This document shows, one piece after another, positions 53,952 through 63,506 of a stretch of 64,000 bases of DNA. Under the pieces are notes generated by a model. It made no database searches and was not told the origin of the DNA. It saw only the letters and a program-made list of their open reading frames with translations. The position numbers and the translations under genes are program-made. The stretch's first letter is position 1, and each line of letters begins with the position of its first letter. The stretch comes from Pseudomonas sp. LD120 (GTDB lineage: Bacteria > Pseudomonadota > Gammaproteobacteria > Pseudomonadales > Pseudomonadaceae), in NCBI RefSeq assembly GCF_009861525.1, contig NZ_WVHL01000003.1, positions 558,001 to 622,000 of the forward strand, given 5' to 3'.

Positions 53952-55724
53952 TCAGATTCCTTGTTCGCTGAGCCACAGGTTCAGGGCTGCCAACTGCCAC
54001 AACTTGGAGCCGCGCAAAGGGGTGAGTTGGCCCTGGGGGTCGGTAAGCAAGCGGTCGAGCATGGCCGGATTGAACAGGCCGCGATCCTGGCTTGGGTCCA
54101 GCAGCAACTCTCGCACCCAGTTCAACGTGTCACCTTGCAAGTGCTTGAGGCCTGGCACTGGAAAGTAGCCTTTCTTGCGGTCGATGACCTCACTGGGAAT
54201 GACCAGGCGCGCGGCTTCCTTGAGCACCTGTTTGCCGCCGTCTGGCAGTTTGAAACGTGCCGGCACCCGGGCGGAGAGTTCCACCAGGCGGTAGTCGAGG
54301 AACGGCGTGCGGGCCTCCAGGCCCCAGGCCATGGTCATGTTATCCACACGCTTGACCGGGTCATCCACCAGCATCACCGTGCTGTCCAGGCGCAGGGCTT
54401 TGTCCACAGGCGCATCGGCACCGGGCTGGGCGAAGTGTTCACGCACGAAGTCGCCGGCGGCATCATGGGCCATCAGCCACTGAGGCTGCACGGTGGCGGC
54501 GTAGTCGTCATAGCTGCGGTCGAAGAAAGCGTCGCGATACGCCGCATAGGGATCGCTGGCGCCATCCACTTGCGGGTACCAGTGGTAACCGGCGAACAAC
54601 TCGTCGGCGCCCTGGCCGCTCTGCACCACCTTGCAATGCTTGGCCACTTCCCGGGACAACAGATAGAAAGCAATACAGTCATGGCTGACCATCGGCTCGC
54701 TCATGGCGCGGAAGGCAGCGGGCAATTGCTCAATGATCTCGCGCTCGTCGATGCGCAACTGGTGGTGTTGAGTGCCGTAGTGCTGGGCGATCAGGTCCGA
54801 GTACTGGAATTCGTCACCACGTTCGCCGCCGGCGTCCTGAAAACCAATGGAGAAGGTTGAAAGGTTCTCCACACCCACTTCACGCAGTAGGCCCACCAAT
54901 AGGCTGGAGTCCACACCGCCGGAGAGCAGTACGCCGACATCCACCGCCGCTCGTTGACGAATAGCCACCGCGTCACGGGTACTGTCCAGCACTCGGTCGC
55001 GCCAGTCTTCCAGGGTCAGGTGGGTTTCGTCGGCGTGTGGGCCGTAGGGCAGGGTCCACCAGGTTTGCTGTTCGGTGCGGCCGTCGGCCTCGATGCGCAT
55101 CCAGGTGGCGGGCGGCAGTTTTTCAATGCCCGCCAGCAATGTGCGCGGCGCGGGGACCACGGCATGAAAGTTCAGGTAATGATTGAGGGCCAGCGGATCG
55201 AGGATCGGGTTGATGTCGCCGCCTTTGAGCAAGGCTGGCAGGGCCGAGGCGAAGCGCAGCCGCTGATCGGTACGCGACAGGTACAGGGGCTTGACTCCCA
55301 GTCGGTCACGGGCAATGAACAGGCGTTGGGTGTCGCGCTCCCAAATGGCGAAGGCGAACATACCGTTGAGTTTGGGTAGCAGATCGGCACCCCAGGCGTG
55401 ATAACCCTTGAGCAGGACCTCGGTGTCGCCGCCGGAATAGAAGGCATAACCCTGGGCTTCCAGCTCCTTGCGCAGTTCGGGAAAGTTGTAGATCGCGCCG
55501 TTGAAGGCCAGGGACAGCCCCAGTTGGTTGTCGACCATCGGCTGCGCCGAACCGTCCGACAGGTCCATGATTTTTAGTCGTCGATGGCCGAGGGCGATAG
55601 GGCCCTGACTGTGAAAGCCCCAGGCATCGGGGCCACGAGGCGCCAGGTGATGGGTGATTCGTTCAACCGCTGCCAGATCGGCAGGTTGATGATCAAAACG
55701 TAGTTCTCCAGCTAATCCGCACAT
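53952..55724 (-). CDS. asnO: NAGGN amidotransferase, asparagine synthase-like
   Basis: The 590-residue enzyme has Cys2 as glutaminase nucleophile (MCGLAGELRF), the class II glutaminase domain (1-about 200) and the AsnB-like synthetase domain with the PP-loop LLSGGVDSSL near residue 264. It amidates the dipeptide to N-acetylglutaminylglutamine amide, a compatible solute. First gene of the three-gene osmolyte operon. The 203 bp upstream up to mnmC hold the promoter. Confidence 0.94.
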   Translation of the reverse strand: MCGLAGELRFDHQPADLAAVERITHHLAPRGPDAWGFHSQGPIALGHRRLKIMDLSDGSAQPMVDNQLGLSLAFNGAIYNFPELRKELEAQGYAFYSGGDTEVLLKGYHAWGADLLPKLNGMFAFAIWERDTQRLFIARDRLGVKPLYLSRTDQRLRFASALPALLKGGDINPILDPLALNHYLNFHAVVPAPRTLLAGIEKLPPATWMRIEADGRTEQQTWWTLPYGPHADETHLTLEDWRDRVLDSTRDAVAIRQRAAVDVGVLLSGGVDSSLLVGLLREVGVENLSTFSIGFQDAGGERGDEFQYSDLIAQHYGTQHHQLRIDEREIIEQLPAAFRAMSEPMVSHDCIAFYLLSREVAKHCKVVQSGQGADELFAGYHWYPQVDGASDPYAAYRDAFFDRSYDDYAATVQPQWLMAHDAAGDFVREHFAQPGADAPVDKALRLDSTVMLVDDPVKRVDNMTMAWGLEARTPFLDYRLVELSARVPARFKLPDGGKQVLKEAARLVIPSEVIDRKKGYFPVPGLKHLQGDTLNWVRELLLDPSQDRGLFNPAMLDRLLTDPQGQLTPLRGSKLWQLAALNLWLSEQGI

Positions 55725-55927
55725 AAGTCCTTACCGGTTTTTCCGTTGGGGAGAGTCAAACTGTAGCCGCCAAAAGAGCGAGTACCAGAGAACTGACCTG
55801 TGCATAACCTGAGAGTTTTAGATCGATACGTTATAAGAGGGTGGCCGGTTCTGAGGTCCGGCGCTCAACAGACGACGTGGTTTGGCACTGATTGGCGGCC
55901 CTCAAGATGGAGAGCCGCCGCTCTGTT

Positions 55928-57904
55928 TCAGCCCTTGCCGCGAATCAGCCGGCGCAGGGCGAAGCGGTTCGGGTGACAGGCTTCGGCCACGCTCCTGGGC
56001 AGTGGCAATGGCTCGTTTTCCAGCCACGCGGCCAACAGTTCGCCAGACAGTGGGGCAGTGATCAATCCGCGAGAGCCGTGGCCACTGTTGATGTACAAGC
56101 CTTCAAGCCAAGGGCAGGGCAGGTCCGGCACCTGGCGCGCATCTTTGCCCAGCGCAGCGTAGGTCTGGGCGAAAGCCGCTTGATCGGCGAGTGGCCCAAC
56201 GATGGGCAGGTAGTCCGGACTGGTGCAGCGAAAAGCCGCACGGCCTTGCAGGCTCTCCAACGGCAGTTGATCGGCGTGCAGGCGTTGCAGCAGGTCGGCG
56301 GAAATGTCTCGCAGCATGTCTAGGTTGCCCGCATGTTCGGCGGCAGTCGGCGTCAGGTCTGTGCTGTTGAAGTCGAAGCTGGCTCCCAGGGTGTGCTCTC
56401 CCAGGCGTGGAGGGGCGACGTAGCCTTCGGCGCAGACCACCGTGGCCAGGTGCTGGCTTTGTGTGGTCTGCGGCAGGTGGGTGATCTGCCCGCGAATGCG
56501 CTTGAGGGGCAATTCGGCGCTGGCCGCAAAGCGCTTGATTTCGGCGGCGCCAGCGAGGATGACCACCGCCGCGCTGGCCAGCATCCGCTCCGCGTCCCAG
56601 GCTTGCCACTGTTGGCCGACCCGGCGCAGCTCCAGTACATCGTGGTGCATCAGACGCTGGATCTGCGGATGGTTGGCCTGCCATTGGCACAGAGCAGGCG
56701 GATGCACCCAGCCGCCTTCGGGATAGAACAGACCGCCGTGGTCCAGGCCGATGCCGGCGCGGGTCTGGGCTTGTGCTTGATCCAGCACATGCAGCAAATC
56801 GCTGGGGAAGGCTGCGGCCAGTTGTGCCTGGCGTTCGCCTTCCTTGGCGTTGAACGCCAATTGCAGTACACCGCAAGCATCCCAATCCAGGCCGCGCTGC
56901 AGGTGCTCAAGCTGGCGCCGGGTGTAGCCAAAACCACTGAGGATCATCTGCGACAGTGCGGTGCCGTGGGCCGAAAGCTTTAGATAGAGCACCCCTTGAG
57001 GGTTGCCCGAAGCTTCCTGGGCCAGTTGCCCGTGACGCTCAAGTAGCTGCACCTGCCAGCCGCGCGCGGCCAGGCTGGCGGCGCTGGCGCAACCGGCCAG
57101 CCCGGCGCCGATCACCAGCGCGGTTTTTGCCTGTGGCGTTGGGCGGGCAAACCAGGGTTTGTTTTTGGCCGGTGCTGGGGCTTCTTCAGGCCAGCCGAGG
57201 AATTCGCCCCGCAGCACTTCCCACTTATGGCCGATGCCCGGGGTGCGTTTCATCTTGAAGCCGGCCGCGTTCAACTGGCGGCGTACCCAGCCAGTGCTGG
57301 TGAAGGTACTGATGGTCGAGCCCGGCGCGGCCAGGCGCGCCAGTTCGGCGAACAGCTCGGGGGTCCACATGTCAGGGTTTTTTGCCGGGGCAAAGCCGTC
57401 GAGAAACCATGCATCAATGTGTGCATCCAGTTGTGGCAACTGCTCCAGCGCATCGCCGATCAGCAGGGTCAGGGTGACGCGTCCGCCCTGCAAGACGATG
57501 CGCTGAAAACCGCTGTGCACTGCCACGTACTGCTTGAGCAATGCTTGGGTGAGGCTTGCCAGTTCCGGCCACAAGGCCAGGGCTCGCTGCAGATCGGTAG
57601 GGCTTAAGGGGTATTTCTCGACGCTGACGAAATGCAGCCGCGCCCCGACTGGTGCCTGCTGCTGGAATAGCTGCCAGGCGCAGAGAAAATTCAGCCCGGT
57701 GCCGAAGCCGGTTTCGCCGATGACGAAGCGCTCGCCGGCACTGAGCGCGGCAAAGCGCTCGCGTAGGCGATTCTGTTCAATGAACACATGGCGGGTTTCA
57801 TCCAGGCCCGATTCGCTGGAGAAGTACACATCATCGAAGACCCGCGAGCGCGGGCGTCCTTGGTCGTCCCAGTCGAGCTGGGCGTGGGGCAGTTCAGGTG
57901 TCAT
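55928..57904 (-). CDS. mnmC: Bifunctional tRNA 5-methylaminomethyl-2-thiouridine biosynthesis protein
   Basis: The 658-residue protein fuses an N-terminal SAM methyltransferase (GETGFGTGLNFL near residue 63, DGFAPAKNPD near 172) to a C-terminal FAD oxidoreductase (ALVIGAGLAGCASAASLAARG near 262). It finishes mnm5s2U at the wobble base of several tRNAs. Full length for MnmC. Divergent from PAP. Confidence 0.97.
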   Translation of the reverse strand: MTPELPHAQLDWDDQGRPRSRVFDDVYFSSESGLDETRHVFIEQNRLRERFAALSAGERFVIGETGFGTGLNFLCAWQLFQQQAPVGARLHFVSVEKYPLSPTDLQRALALWPELASLTQALLKQYVAVHSGFQRIVLQGGRVTLTLLIGDALEQLPQLDAHIDAWFLDGFAPAKNPDMWTPELFAELARLAAPGSTISTFTSTGWVRRQLNAAGFKMKRTPGIGHKWEVLRGEFLGWPEEAPAPAKNKPWFARPTPQAKTALVIGAGLAGCASAASLAARGWQVQLLERHGQLAQEASGNPQGVLYLKLSAHGTALSQMILSGFGYTRRQLEHLQRGLDWDACGVLQLAFNAKEGERQAQLAAAFPSDLLHVLDQAQAQTRAGIGLDHGGLFYPEGGWVHPPALCQWQANHPQIQRLMHHDVLELRRVGQQWQAWDAERMLASAAVVILAGAAEIKRFAASAELPLKRIRGQITHLPQTTQSQHLATVVCAEGYVAPPRLGEHTLGASFDFNSTDLTPTAAEHAGNLDMLRDISADLLQRLHADQLPLESLQGRAAFRCTSPDYLPIVGPLADQAAFAQTYAALGKDARQVPDLPCPWLEGLYINSGHGSRGLITAPLSGELLAAWLENEPLPLPRSVAEACHPNRFALRRLIRGKG

Positions 57905-58052
57905 GGTCGGCTCGTGTGGCGCAAGGCGGCCATTCTAGCCGATCGCCGTGGTCGTGCTTGATCCACGGCAAGCCGCTGGCGCTTCAGTGATTTGTTTTCC
58001 TAGGCCGAGGTCGATCCGCTAGTCTTGGACAATTCTTGGAAGGAAGCCACCC

Positions 58053-59576
58053 ATGTTCGAATCCGCTGAAATCGGTCACGCCATCGACAAAGAAACCTAT
58101 GACGCCGAGGTACCTGCTTTGCGTGAAGCGTTGCTCGAAGCCCAATTTGAATTACGCCAGAAAGCCACGTTTGCGGTGATCGTGCTGATCAACGGTATTG
58201 AGGGGGCAGGCAAGGGTGAGACGGTCAAGCTGCTCAACGAGTGGATGGACCCACGCTTGATTGAGGTGCGCACCTTCGACCAGCAGACCGATGAAGAACT
58301 GGCTCGGCCGCCAGCCTGGCGCTACTGGCGGATGCTCCCGGCCAAAGGCCGCATGGGGGTGTTTTTCGGCAACTGGTACAGCCAGATGCTGCAGAGTCGG
58401 GTGCATGGCGAGATCAACGACCCGCGCCTGGATCAGGCGATCGCCGGCGCGGAGCGTTTGGAGAAAATGCTCTGCGATGAAGGGACGTTGATTTTCAAGT
58501 TCTGGTTTCACCTGTCCAAGAAACAGATGAAGAATCGCCTCAAGTCCCTGCAGGACGACCCGCTGCACAGTTGGCGCATCAGTCCGCTGGATTGGCAGCA
58601 ATCACAGACCTACGACAAGTTCGTCAAGTACGGTGAGCGGGTCTTGCGCCGCACCAGTCGCGACTATGCCCCGTGGCACGTGATCGAGGGCGTTGATCCC
58701 AACTACCGCAGCCTCGCCGTGGGGCGGATTCTGCTGGAGGGGTTGCAAAGCGCCTTGAACCGCCAGCCGTTGAAACCGACCCAGGTCAGTGCCGCGCCAT
58801 TGCCGGCCGCGGTTGATCAGCTCAGCCTGCTGGACAGCCTGGACATGACCCAGCACCTGGACAAGGACGACTACGAGGAGCAACTGATCACCGAGCAGGC
58901 GCGCCTGGCCGGCCTGTTGCGGGACAAGCGCATGCGCAAGCATGCCTTGGTCGCCGTGTTTGAGGGCAATGACGCGGCGGGCAAGGGCGGGGCCATTCGC
59001 CGGGTCGCGGCGGCGCTGGACCCGCGCCAGTACAGCATCGTACCGATTGCCGCGCCCACCGAAGAGGAGCGTGCGCAGCCCTATCTCTGGCGTTTCTGGC
59101 GGCACATTCCGGCGCGGGGCAAATTCACCATTTTTGATCGCTCGTGGTACGGCCGGGTGCTGGTGGAGCGCGTCGAGGGGTTTTGCAAGCCCGTGGATTG
59201 GCTGCGTGCCTACAGCGAGATCAACGATTTCGAGGAGCAGTTGGCCGATGCTCGAGTGATCGTGGTGAAGTTTTGGTTGGCCATAGACAAGGACACTCAG
59301 CTGGAGCGTTTCCAGGCGCGTGAGGCCATTCCTTTCAAGCGTTTCAAGATCACCGAGGACGACTGGCGTAACCGTGACAAGTGGTGCGACTACCGCGCTG
59401 CGGTGGGCGACATGGTCGATCGCACCAGCACCGAAGTGTCGCCCTGGACCCTGGTGGAGGCCAACGACAAGCGTTGGGCGCGGATCAAGGTGCTGCGAAC
59501 CATCAACCGAGCACTGGAGGCGGCGTTCGAGCGTTCCGACAAACACGACAGCAAAGCCAAGAAAGCCAAGAAGTAG
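58053..59576 (+). CDS. pap: Polyphosphate:AMP phosphotransferase
   Basis: The 507-residue protein has two PPK2 domains in tandem. The C-terminal one (about 265-495) keeps Walker A (GNDAAGKGG) and the lid motif DRSWYGRVLVE. The N-terminal one (about 15-245) has GIEGAGKGE but a changed lid (FFGNWYSQML), so it is likely the structural half. The enzyme forms ADP from AMP and polyphosphate. GGAAGGAAG precedes the start. Confidence 0.93.
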   Translation: MFESAEIGHAIDKETYDAEVPALREALLEAQFELRQKATFAVIVLINGIEGAGKGETVKLLNEWMDPRLIEVRTFDQQTDEELARPPAWRYWRMLPAKGRMGVFFGNWYSQMLQSRVHGEINDPRLDQAIAGAERLEKMLCDEGTLIFKFWFHLSKKQMKNRLKSLQDDPLHSWRISPLDWQQSQTYDKFVKYGERVLRRTSRDYAPWHVIEGVDPNYRSLAVGRILLEGLQSALNRQPLKPTQVSAAPLPAAVDQLSLLDSLDMTQHLDKDDYEEQLITEQARLAGLLRDKRMRKHALVAVFEGNDAAGKGGAIRRVAAALDPRQYSIVPIAAPTEEERAQPYLWRFWRHIPARGKFTIFDRSWYGRVLVERVEGFCKPVDWLRAYSEINDFEEQLADARVIVVKFWLAIDKDTQLERFQAREAIPFKRFKITEDDWRNRDKWCDYRAAVGDMVDRTSTEVSPWTLVEANDKRWARIKVLRTINRALEAAFERSDKHDSKAKKAKK

Positions 59577-59677
59577 GCCGATGTTCACGCATACGCCGAG
59601 TGAATGATTGTCGCGGTCGTGGAGGAGGACGCTCTATGCTCGAACTCCTGCAACCGACAACAAGAATGAGGTGTGTG

Positions 59678-60862
59678 ATGCGTGAAGTGGTGATCGTCGA
59701 TAGCGTACGGACCGGCTTGGCCAAGTCCTTTCGGGGCCGGTTCAATCAGACCCGCCCGGATGACATGGCAGCTCACTGTGTCAATGCGTTGCTCAGCCGC
59801 AACGGCATCGATTCGGCCAGCGTCGAGGATTGCATCGTCGGTGCCGGTTCCAATGAAGGCGCCCAGGGTTTCAATATAGGTCGCAATGTCGCGGTGCTCT
59901 CGGCCTTGGGCACCGGTACGGCGGGCATGACCCTCAACCGCTTCTGTTCTTCGGGCTTGCAGGCGATCGCCATTGCTGCCAACCAGATTGCCTCCGGTTG
60001 CAGCGACATCATCGTTGCTGGCGGTGTCGAGTCCATCAGCCTGACCATGAAGAGCGTCAACCCCGATAACCTGATCAACCCGCTGCTCAAGGAGCAGGTG
60101 CCGGGCATCTATTTCCCCATGGGCCAGACCGCCGAGGTGGTGGCCCGGCGTTACAACATCAGTCGCGAGGCTCAGGACCTTTATGCCCTGCAAAGCCAGC
60201 AACGTACCGCCCAGGCCCAGGCTGACGGCCTGTTCAGCGACGAGATCGTGCCGATGACGGTCAAGTACAAGGTCGAGGACAAGCACACCGGGCAGGTGCA
60301 GATTGTTGACGGCCTGGTGGATCGTGACGACTGCAACCGCCCCGACACCACGCTGGAAAACCTTGCCACCTTGAAGCCGGTGTTTGCCGAGGACGGTTCG
60401 GTGACGGCAGGTAACGCTTCACAGTTGTCTGATGGTGCCTCGATGACCCTGGTGATGAGTCTGGAGCGTGCGTTGGCTCTGGGGCTCAAGCCCAAGGCGT
60501 TTTTCCGCGGTTTTGCCGTGGCCGGATGTGAGCCGGACGAGATGGGCATCGGCCCGGTGTTCTCGGTGCCCAAGCTGCTCAAGGCCAAGGGCTTGCGCGT
60601 CGACGACATTGACCTTTGGGAACTCAACGAGGCCTTTGCTTCGCAGTGCCTGTATGCCCGCGACCGGTTGCAGATCGACAACGCAAAGTACAACGTCAAT
60701 GGTGGCTCGATCTCCATTGGTCATCCCTTCGGCATGACCGGGTCGCGTCAGGTGGGGCATCTGGTGCGTGAGTTGCAACGGCGTAATCTGCGCTACGGCA
60801 TTGTCACCATGTGCGTGGGCGGTGGCATGGGCGCCACGGGTTTGTTTGAGGTCGTCCGCTAG
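59678..60862 (+). CDS. Acetyl-CoA C-acyltransferase (thiolase)
   Basis: The 394-residue thiolase has nucleophile Cys90 (NRFCSSGLQA), His349 (GHPFGMTG) and Cys379 (TMCVGGGMG). It cleaves or joins beta-ketoacyl-CoA. The start at 59678 has GAGGT seven bases upstream. An in-frame ATG at 59666 is possible. There is no hydratase partner next to it, so it may serve beta-oxidation or ketone metabolism in trans. Confidence 0.93.
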   Translation: MREVVIVDSVRTGLAKSFRGRFNQTRPDDMAAHCVNALLSRNGIDSASVEDCIVGAGSNEGAQGFNIGRNVAVLSALGTGTAGMTLNRFCSSGLQAIAIAANQIASGCSDIIVAGGVESISLTMKSVNPDNLINPLLKEQVPGIYFPMGQTAEVVARRYNISREAQDLYALQSQQRTAQAQADGLFSDEIVPMTVKYKVEDKHTGQVQIVDGLVDRDDCNRPDTTLENLATLKPVFAEDGSVTAGNASQLSDGASMTLVMSLERALALGLKPKAFFRGFAVAGCEPDEMGIGPVFSVPKLLKAKGLRVDDIDLWELNEAFASQCLYARDRLQIDNAKYNVNGGSISIGHPFGMTGSRQVGHLVRELQRRNLRYGIVTMCVGGGMGATGLFEVVR

Positions 60863-60877
60863 ATTGATCGCGCTTTG

Positions 60878-60917
60878 CCGGCAAGCCGCTTCCTTTGAGG
60901 GCGCGCCTGCTTGCCGG
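60878..60917. repeat. REP-like inverted repeat between convergent thiolase and fumC
   Basis: CCGGCAAGC (60878-60886) and GCTTGCCGG (60909-60917) form a 9-base stem. The GCCGGCAAGC core is a common Pseudomonas extragenic motif and can act as terminator for both genes. Confidence 0.6.
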
Positions 60918-60931
60918 TGACTAAGCCGCGG

Positions 60932-62326
60932 TTAGCCCTGCTTTCCGGCCTCCAGCATGTTTTCCGGCCGGACCCAGGCATCGAACTGCTCATCGCTCAG
61001 GTACCCCAGCTCCAGTGCCGCCTCGCGCAAGGTCAGGTTCTCGGCATAGGCTTTCTTGGCGATCTCGGCGGATTTGTCATAGCCAATGTGGGTATTGAGC
61101 GCTGTCACCAGCATCAGCCCCCGTTCCAGGTGAGCCGCCATCTGCACCGGGTCAGGTTCGAGCCCGGCGATGCAATGCTGTTGGAAGTTGCTGCAGCCAT
61201 CGGCCAGTAAATGGATCGATTGCAGCAGGTTGTGAATGATCACCGGCTTGAACACATTCAACTGCAAATGGCCCTGGCTGGCGGCAAAGCCTATGGTCAC
61301 ATCGTTGCCCATGACCTGGCAGGCCAGCATCGACAAGGCTTCGCATTGGGTCGGATTGACCTTGCCGGGCATGATCGAACTGCCGGGCTCGTTGGCGGGC
61401 AGTCGGACTTCCGCCAGGCCGGCCCGGGGGCCTGAACCCAACAGGCGCAAGTCGTTGGCCATTTTCATCAGGCACACGGCAAGGGTTTTCAGCGCCCCGG
61501 ATAAAGTGGTCAGCGGCTCGTGGCCTGCCAGGGCGGCGAACTTGTTCGGGGCGGTGACAAAAGGCAGGCCCGAGAGGGCGGCCAGTTCCGCAGCAATGGC
61601 TTCGCCGAAACCATGGGGCGAGTTCAGTCCGGTGCCCACTGCGGTGCCGCCTTGGGCCAGTTCGCAGACCGCGGGCAAGGCGCTGCGAATCGCCCGTTCG
61701 GCGTACCCCAATTGGGCGATGAATGCGGAAACTTCCTGGCCGAAGGTCATCGGCGTGGCGTCCATCAGGTGAGTGCGTCCGGTTTTCACCAGTTTCATGT
61801 GTCGGGCCGACAACTCGGCCAGTCCGCCGGACAACTCGGTGATTGCTGGCAGCAGCCGGAATTGCACCGCCTGGGCTGCGGCGATGTGCATCGCCGTGGG
61901 GAAGCAGTCGTTGGAACTCTGGGAGCGATTGACGTGGTCGTTGGGGTGCACCGGGGACTTGCCGCCCCGGGGGTTGCCCGCCAGTTCATTGGCGCGCCCG
62001 GCCAGCACTTCGTTGACGTTCATGTTGCTTTGGGTGCCACTGCCGGTTTGCCAGACCACCAGAGGGAACTGATCGTCATGTTCGCCGGCCAGTACTTCGT
62101 CGGCGGCTTGCTCGATCAGTCGGGCGATGTCTGCGGGCACATCGCCATTGCGGTCGTTGACCCGGGCGGCAGCCTTCTTGATCAGTGCCAAGGCGTGCAG
62201 CACCGACAGTGGCATGCGCTCGCTGCCAATGGCGAAATTGACCAGCGAACGTTGGGTCTGCGCACCCCAATAGGCATCTTCCGGGACTTCAACCTGACCC
62301 AGGCTGTCGGTTTCGATTCGATTCAT
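60932..62326 (-). CDS. fumC: Fumarate hydratase class II
   Basis: The 464-residue enzyme of the citric acid cycle interconverts fumarate and malate without an iron-sulfur cluster. Signatures are [11 protein letters not shown] near residue 100, [11 protein letters not shown] near 188 and the [11 protein letters not shown] loop near 320. The ATG at 62326 ([10 protein letters not shown]) is the family start. The open frame runs much further upstream only by chance. Confidence 0.97.
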   Translation of the reverse strand: MNRIETDSLGQVEVPEDAYWGAQTQRSLVNFAIGSERMPLSVLHALALIKKAAARVNDRNGDVPADIARLIEQAADEVLAGEHDDQFPLVVWQTGSGTQSNMNVNEVLAGRANELAGNPRGGKSPVHPNDHVNRSQSSNDCFPTAMHIAAAQAVQFRLLPAITELSGGLAELSARHMKLVKTGRTHLMDATPMTFGQEVSAFIAQLGYAERAIRSALPAVCELAQGGTAVGTGLNSPHGFGEAIAAELAALSGLPFVTAPNKFAALAGHEPLTTLSGALKTLAVCLMKMANDLRLLGSGPRAGLAEVRLPANEPGSSIMPGKVNPTQCEALSMLACQVMGNDVTIGFAASQGHLQLNVFKPVIIHNLLQSIHLLADGCSNFQQHCIAGLEPDPVQMAAHLERGLMLVTALNTHIGYDKSAEIAKKAYAENLTLREAALELGYLSDEQFDAWVRPENMLEAGKQG

Positions 62327-62518
62327 CGTGGCAATCCTCCAAGTCTGACTGGCCAGTTTAGGCCGTGATCCGCGACTCGGGTTCCCTTGGGAGGCGTTAT
62401 CTGTCCTTGGCCTGGGCAAAGTCCGGGGTGTCACGGACTGGGCTTGAGAGGCGTTGATTAATAGGCGCAGAATGAGCGCCCTTGGGGTTCTACCTCGCCT
62501 GCTAGAAAAGGAAACTCG

Positions 62519-63034
62519 ATGACCCGTCTTCGCGCCATCTGTACCGCGGTTGTTCTGGTGTGTGCCAGCGGCCAGGTTCTTGCCGATACCGCCAGCCACA
62601 ACGCCAGTGCCGAGGCCTTCCTGACCCTGGCCCACGCGGACAAGCTCGGTACCCCGGTGTACATGCAAGTCCAGCAAATGTTCGCCCAGCGCTTCGAGCA
62701 AACCAAAGCGCCTGAGTCCAAACGTGCTTTGCTGGAAACCTACCAGGCCAAGGCCAATACCGCCCTGGACCAGGCTATTGGCTGGAAGAAGCTGAAACCG
62801 GACATGGTCAAGCTCTACACCAGCAACTTCAGCGAATCCGAACTCAAGGAGCTGGTGGCGTTCTATCGCTCGCCACTGGGCAAGAAAGTCCTGGAAAAAA
62901 TGCCTCAGTTGACTCAGCAGTCGGCGCAGATGACCCAGGCCAAGCTGGAAAGCGCAGTGCCGGTGGTGAACAAGCTGCTGGCCGACATGACGGCCGAGCT
63001 TGAGCCTAAAGCCGCGCCAGCAAAGAAAAAGTAA
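62519..63034 (+). CDS. DUF2059 exported protein
   Basis: The 171-residue protein has a signal peptide ending near VLA and a helical DUF2059 domain (about 85-150, with [24 protein letters not shown]). It is a periplasmic protein of unknown role. It is 12 bases before bolA and belongs to the fumC-DUF2059-bolA-trhO set I know from P. aeruginosa. Confidence 0.9.
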   Translation: MTRLRAICTAVVLVCASGQVLADTASHNASAEAFLTLAHADKLGTPVYMQVQQMFAQRFEQTKAPESKRALLETYQAKANTALDQAIGWKKLKPDMVKLYTSNFSESELKELVAFYRSPLGKKVLEKMPQLTQQSAQMTQAKLESAVPVVNKLLADMTAELEPKAAPAKKK

Positions 63035-63046
63035 GCGGAGCCCGTA

Positions 63047-63340
63047 ATGACCATGCAACAACGTATCGAGTCGGCGCTGGGAGCATTGCAGCCCGAGCAC
63101 CTGCAAGTGCTGGATGAAAGCCACATGCACAGCCGAGGCCTGGAAACCCATTTCAAGGCGGTATTGGTTAGCGAGCAGTTTGCCGGCCTTAACAGCGTCA
63201 AGCGTCACCAGAAGGTCTACGCCACCCTGGGTGAGCTGATGGGCCAGTTCCATGCGCTGGCGCTGCACACTTACACGCCCGAGGAATGGTCGAAGATCGG
63301 TGCGGCTCCGGCTTCGCCGACCTGCGCCGGTGGTCGATAG
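63047..63340 (+). CDS. BolA family protein
   Basis: The 97-residue protein has the BolA fold with the conserved ESHMHS segment near residue 24 and [11 protein letters not shown] near 58. BolA proteins bind iron-sulfur clusters with monothiol glutaredoxins and can act in gene control. It starts 12 bases after the DUF2059 gene, so the two are cotranscribed. Confidence 0.95.
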   Translation: MTMQQRIESALGALQPEHLQVLDESHMHSRGLETHFKAVLVSEQFAGLNSVKRHQKVYATLGELMGQFHALALHTYTPEEWSKIGAAPASPTCAGGR

Positions 63341-63429
63341 GCGCGGGTGCGTCTCGCCGCAAGTCTGAGGTCACTCAGGTGTGGCTTGCCGCTTGGAGCT
63401 TGAGGCGGCCTTTCTGATAGAATCCGCAA

Positions 63430-63459
63430 CGCGCCGCTTATGCCGGCGCGTTTTTTTTT
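63430..63459 (+). terminator. Terminator after bolA
   Basis: CGCGCCG-CTTATGC-CGGCGCG followed by nine T. Confidence 0.93.
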
Positions 63460-63506
63460 GCATCCGGTTCACCCTTTACGAGGGTAGCCACCTGGAGAGA
63501 TTTCCC

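Noticed and set aside
62327..63268. Long in-frame extension upstream of fumC
   Set aside because: The family start is the ATG at 62326. The extension is antisense to the DUF2059 and bolA genes.
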